Origin: Clostridiales bacterium
GTDB taxonomy: Bacteria > Bacillota > Clostridia > Christensenellales > Borkfalkiaceae
Direction: 5' to 3'
Length of the DNA: 5,754 nt
Assembly: GCA_021635425.1 (NCBI GenBank)
Contig: JAJWOJ010000146.1
Coordinates: 1 to 5,754, forward strand
Positions 5,744-5,754 of the stretch are shown here, one piece after another. Every line of letters starts with the position of its first letter. Positions within the stretch are counted from its first letter, which is position 1. The position numbers were made by a program, and so were the translations under genes. Under the pieces are notes generated by a model. The model searched no databases. It was not told the DNA's origin and saw nothing but the letters and a program-made list of their open reading frames with translations.

Positions 5744-5754
5744 GATAATTATTT

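Overview
The window looks like a chromosomal segment of a low-to-moderate GC Clostridia-type Firmicute, probably an anaerobe that makes acetate. The evidence is the gene order tmcAL (divergent) - pta - ackA - DUF177 - rpmF, which is typical of that group, along with purine-rich Shine-Dalgarno (SD) sites and sigma-A style promoters. I see no mobile element, CRISPR array, tRNA or rRNA gene.

Layout. (1) Positions 1-450, minus strand: the first 150 codons of tmcAL, the tRNA(Met) cytidine acetate ligase, read from a TTG start and cut by the window edge. (2) Positions 451-593: an AT-rich divergent promoter region with a good plus-strand promoter for pta. (3) Positions 594-2839: pta and ackA, the two-step route acetyl-CoA -> acetyl phosphate -> acetate with ATP formation, separated by 47 bases that hold a perfect hairpin touching the ackA SD. 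(4) Positions 2840-3629: a consensus promoter (TTGACA-17-TATAAT) very close to the start codon of a DUF177/YceD gene, then rpmF (ribosomal protein L32) and a strong Rho-independent terminator. (5) Positions 3671-5153: an EamA/DMT-type ten-helix transporter overlapping by 20 bases a small membrane protein of unknown function. (6) Positions 5154-5207: a terminator that can work in both directions. (7) Positions 5219-5743, minus strand: a membrane protein with a C-terminal zinc ribbon, converging on the previous unit.

How the genes work together. Pta and AckA form the overflow and energy-conserving acetate pathway. TmcAL consumes acetate (with ATP) to acetylate the wobble cytidine of elongator tRNA(Met), and DUF177 and L32 serve large-subunit rRNA and ribosome assembly. 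The left half therefore joins acetate metabolism to translation. The right half (transporter, two small membrane proteins) looks accessory and its role is not known.

I did not find a convincing new multi-gene system. The points most worth a second look are two genes without an SD whose -10 boxes sit almost on the start codon, the compact regulatory sequence between tmcAL and pta, and the two unassigned membrane proteins.
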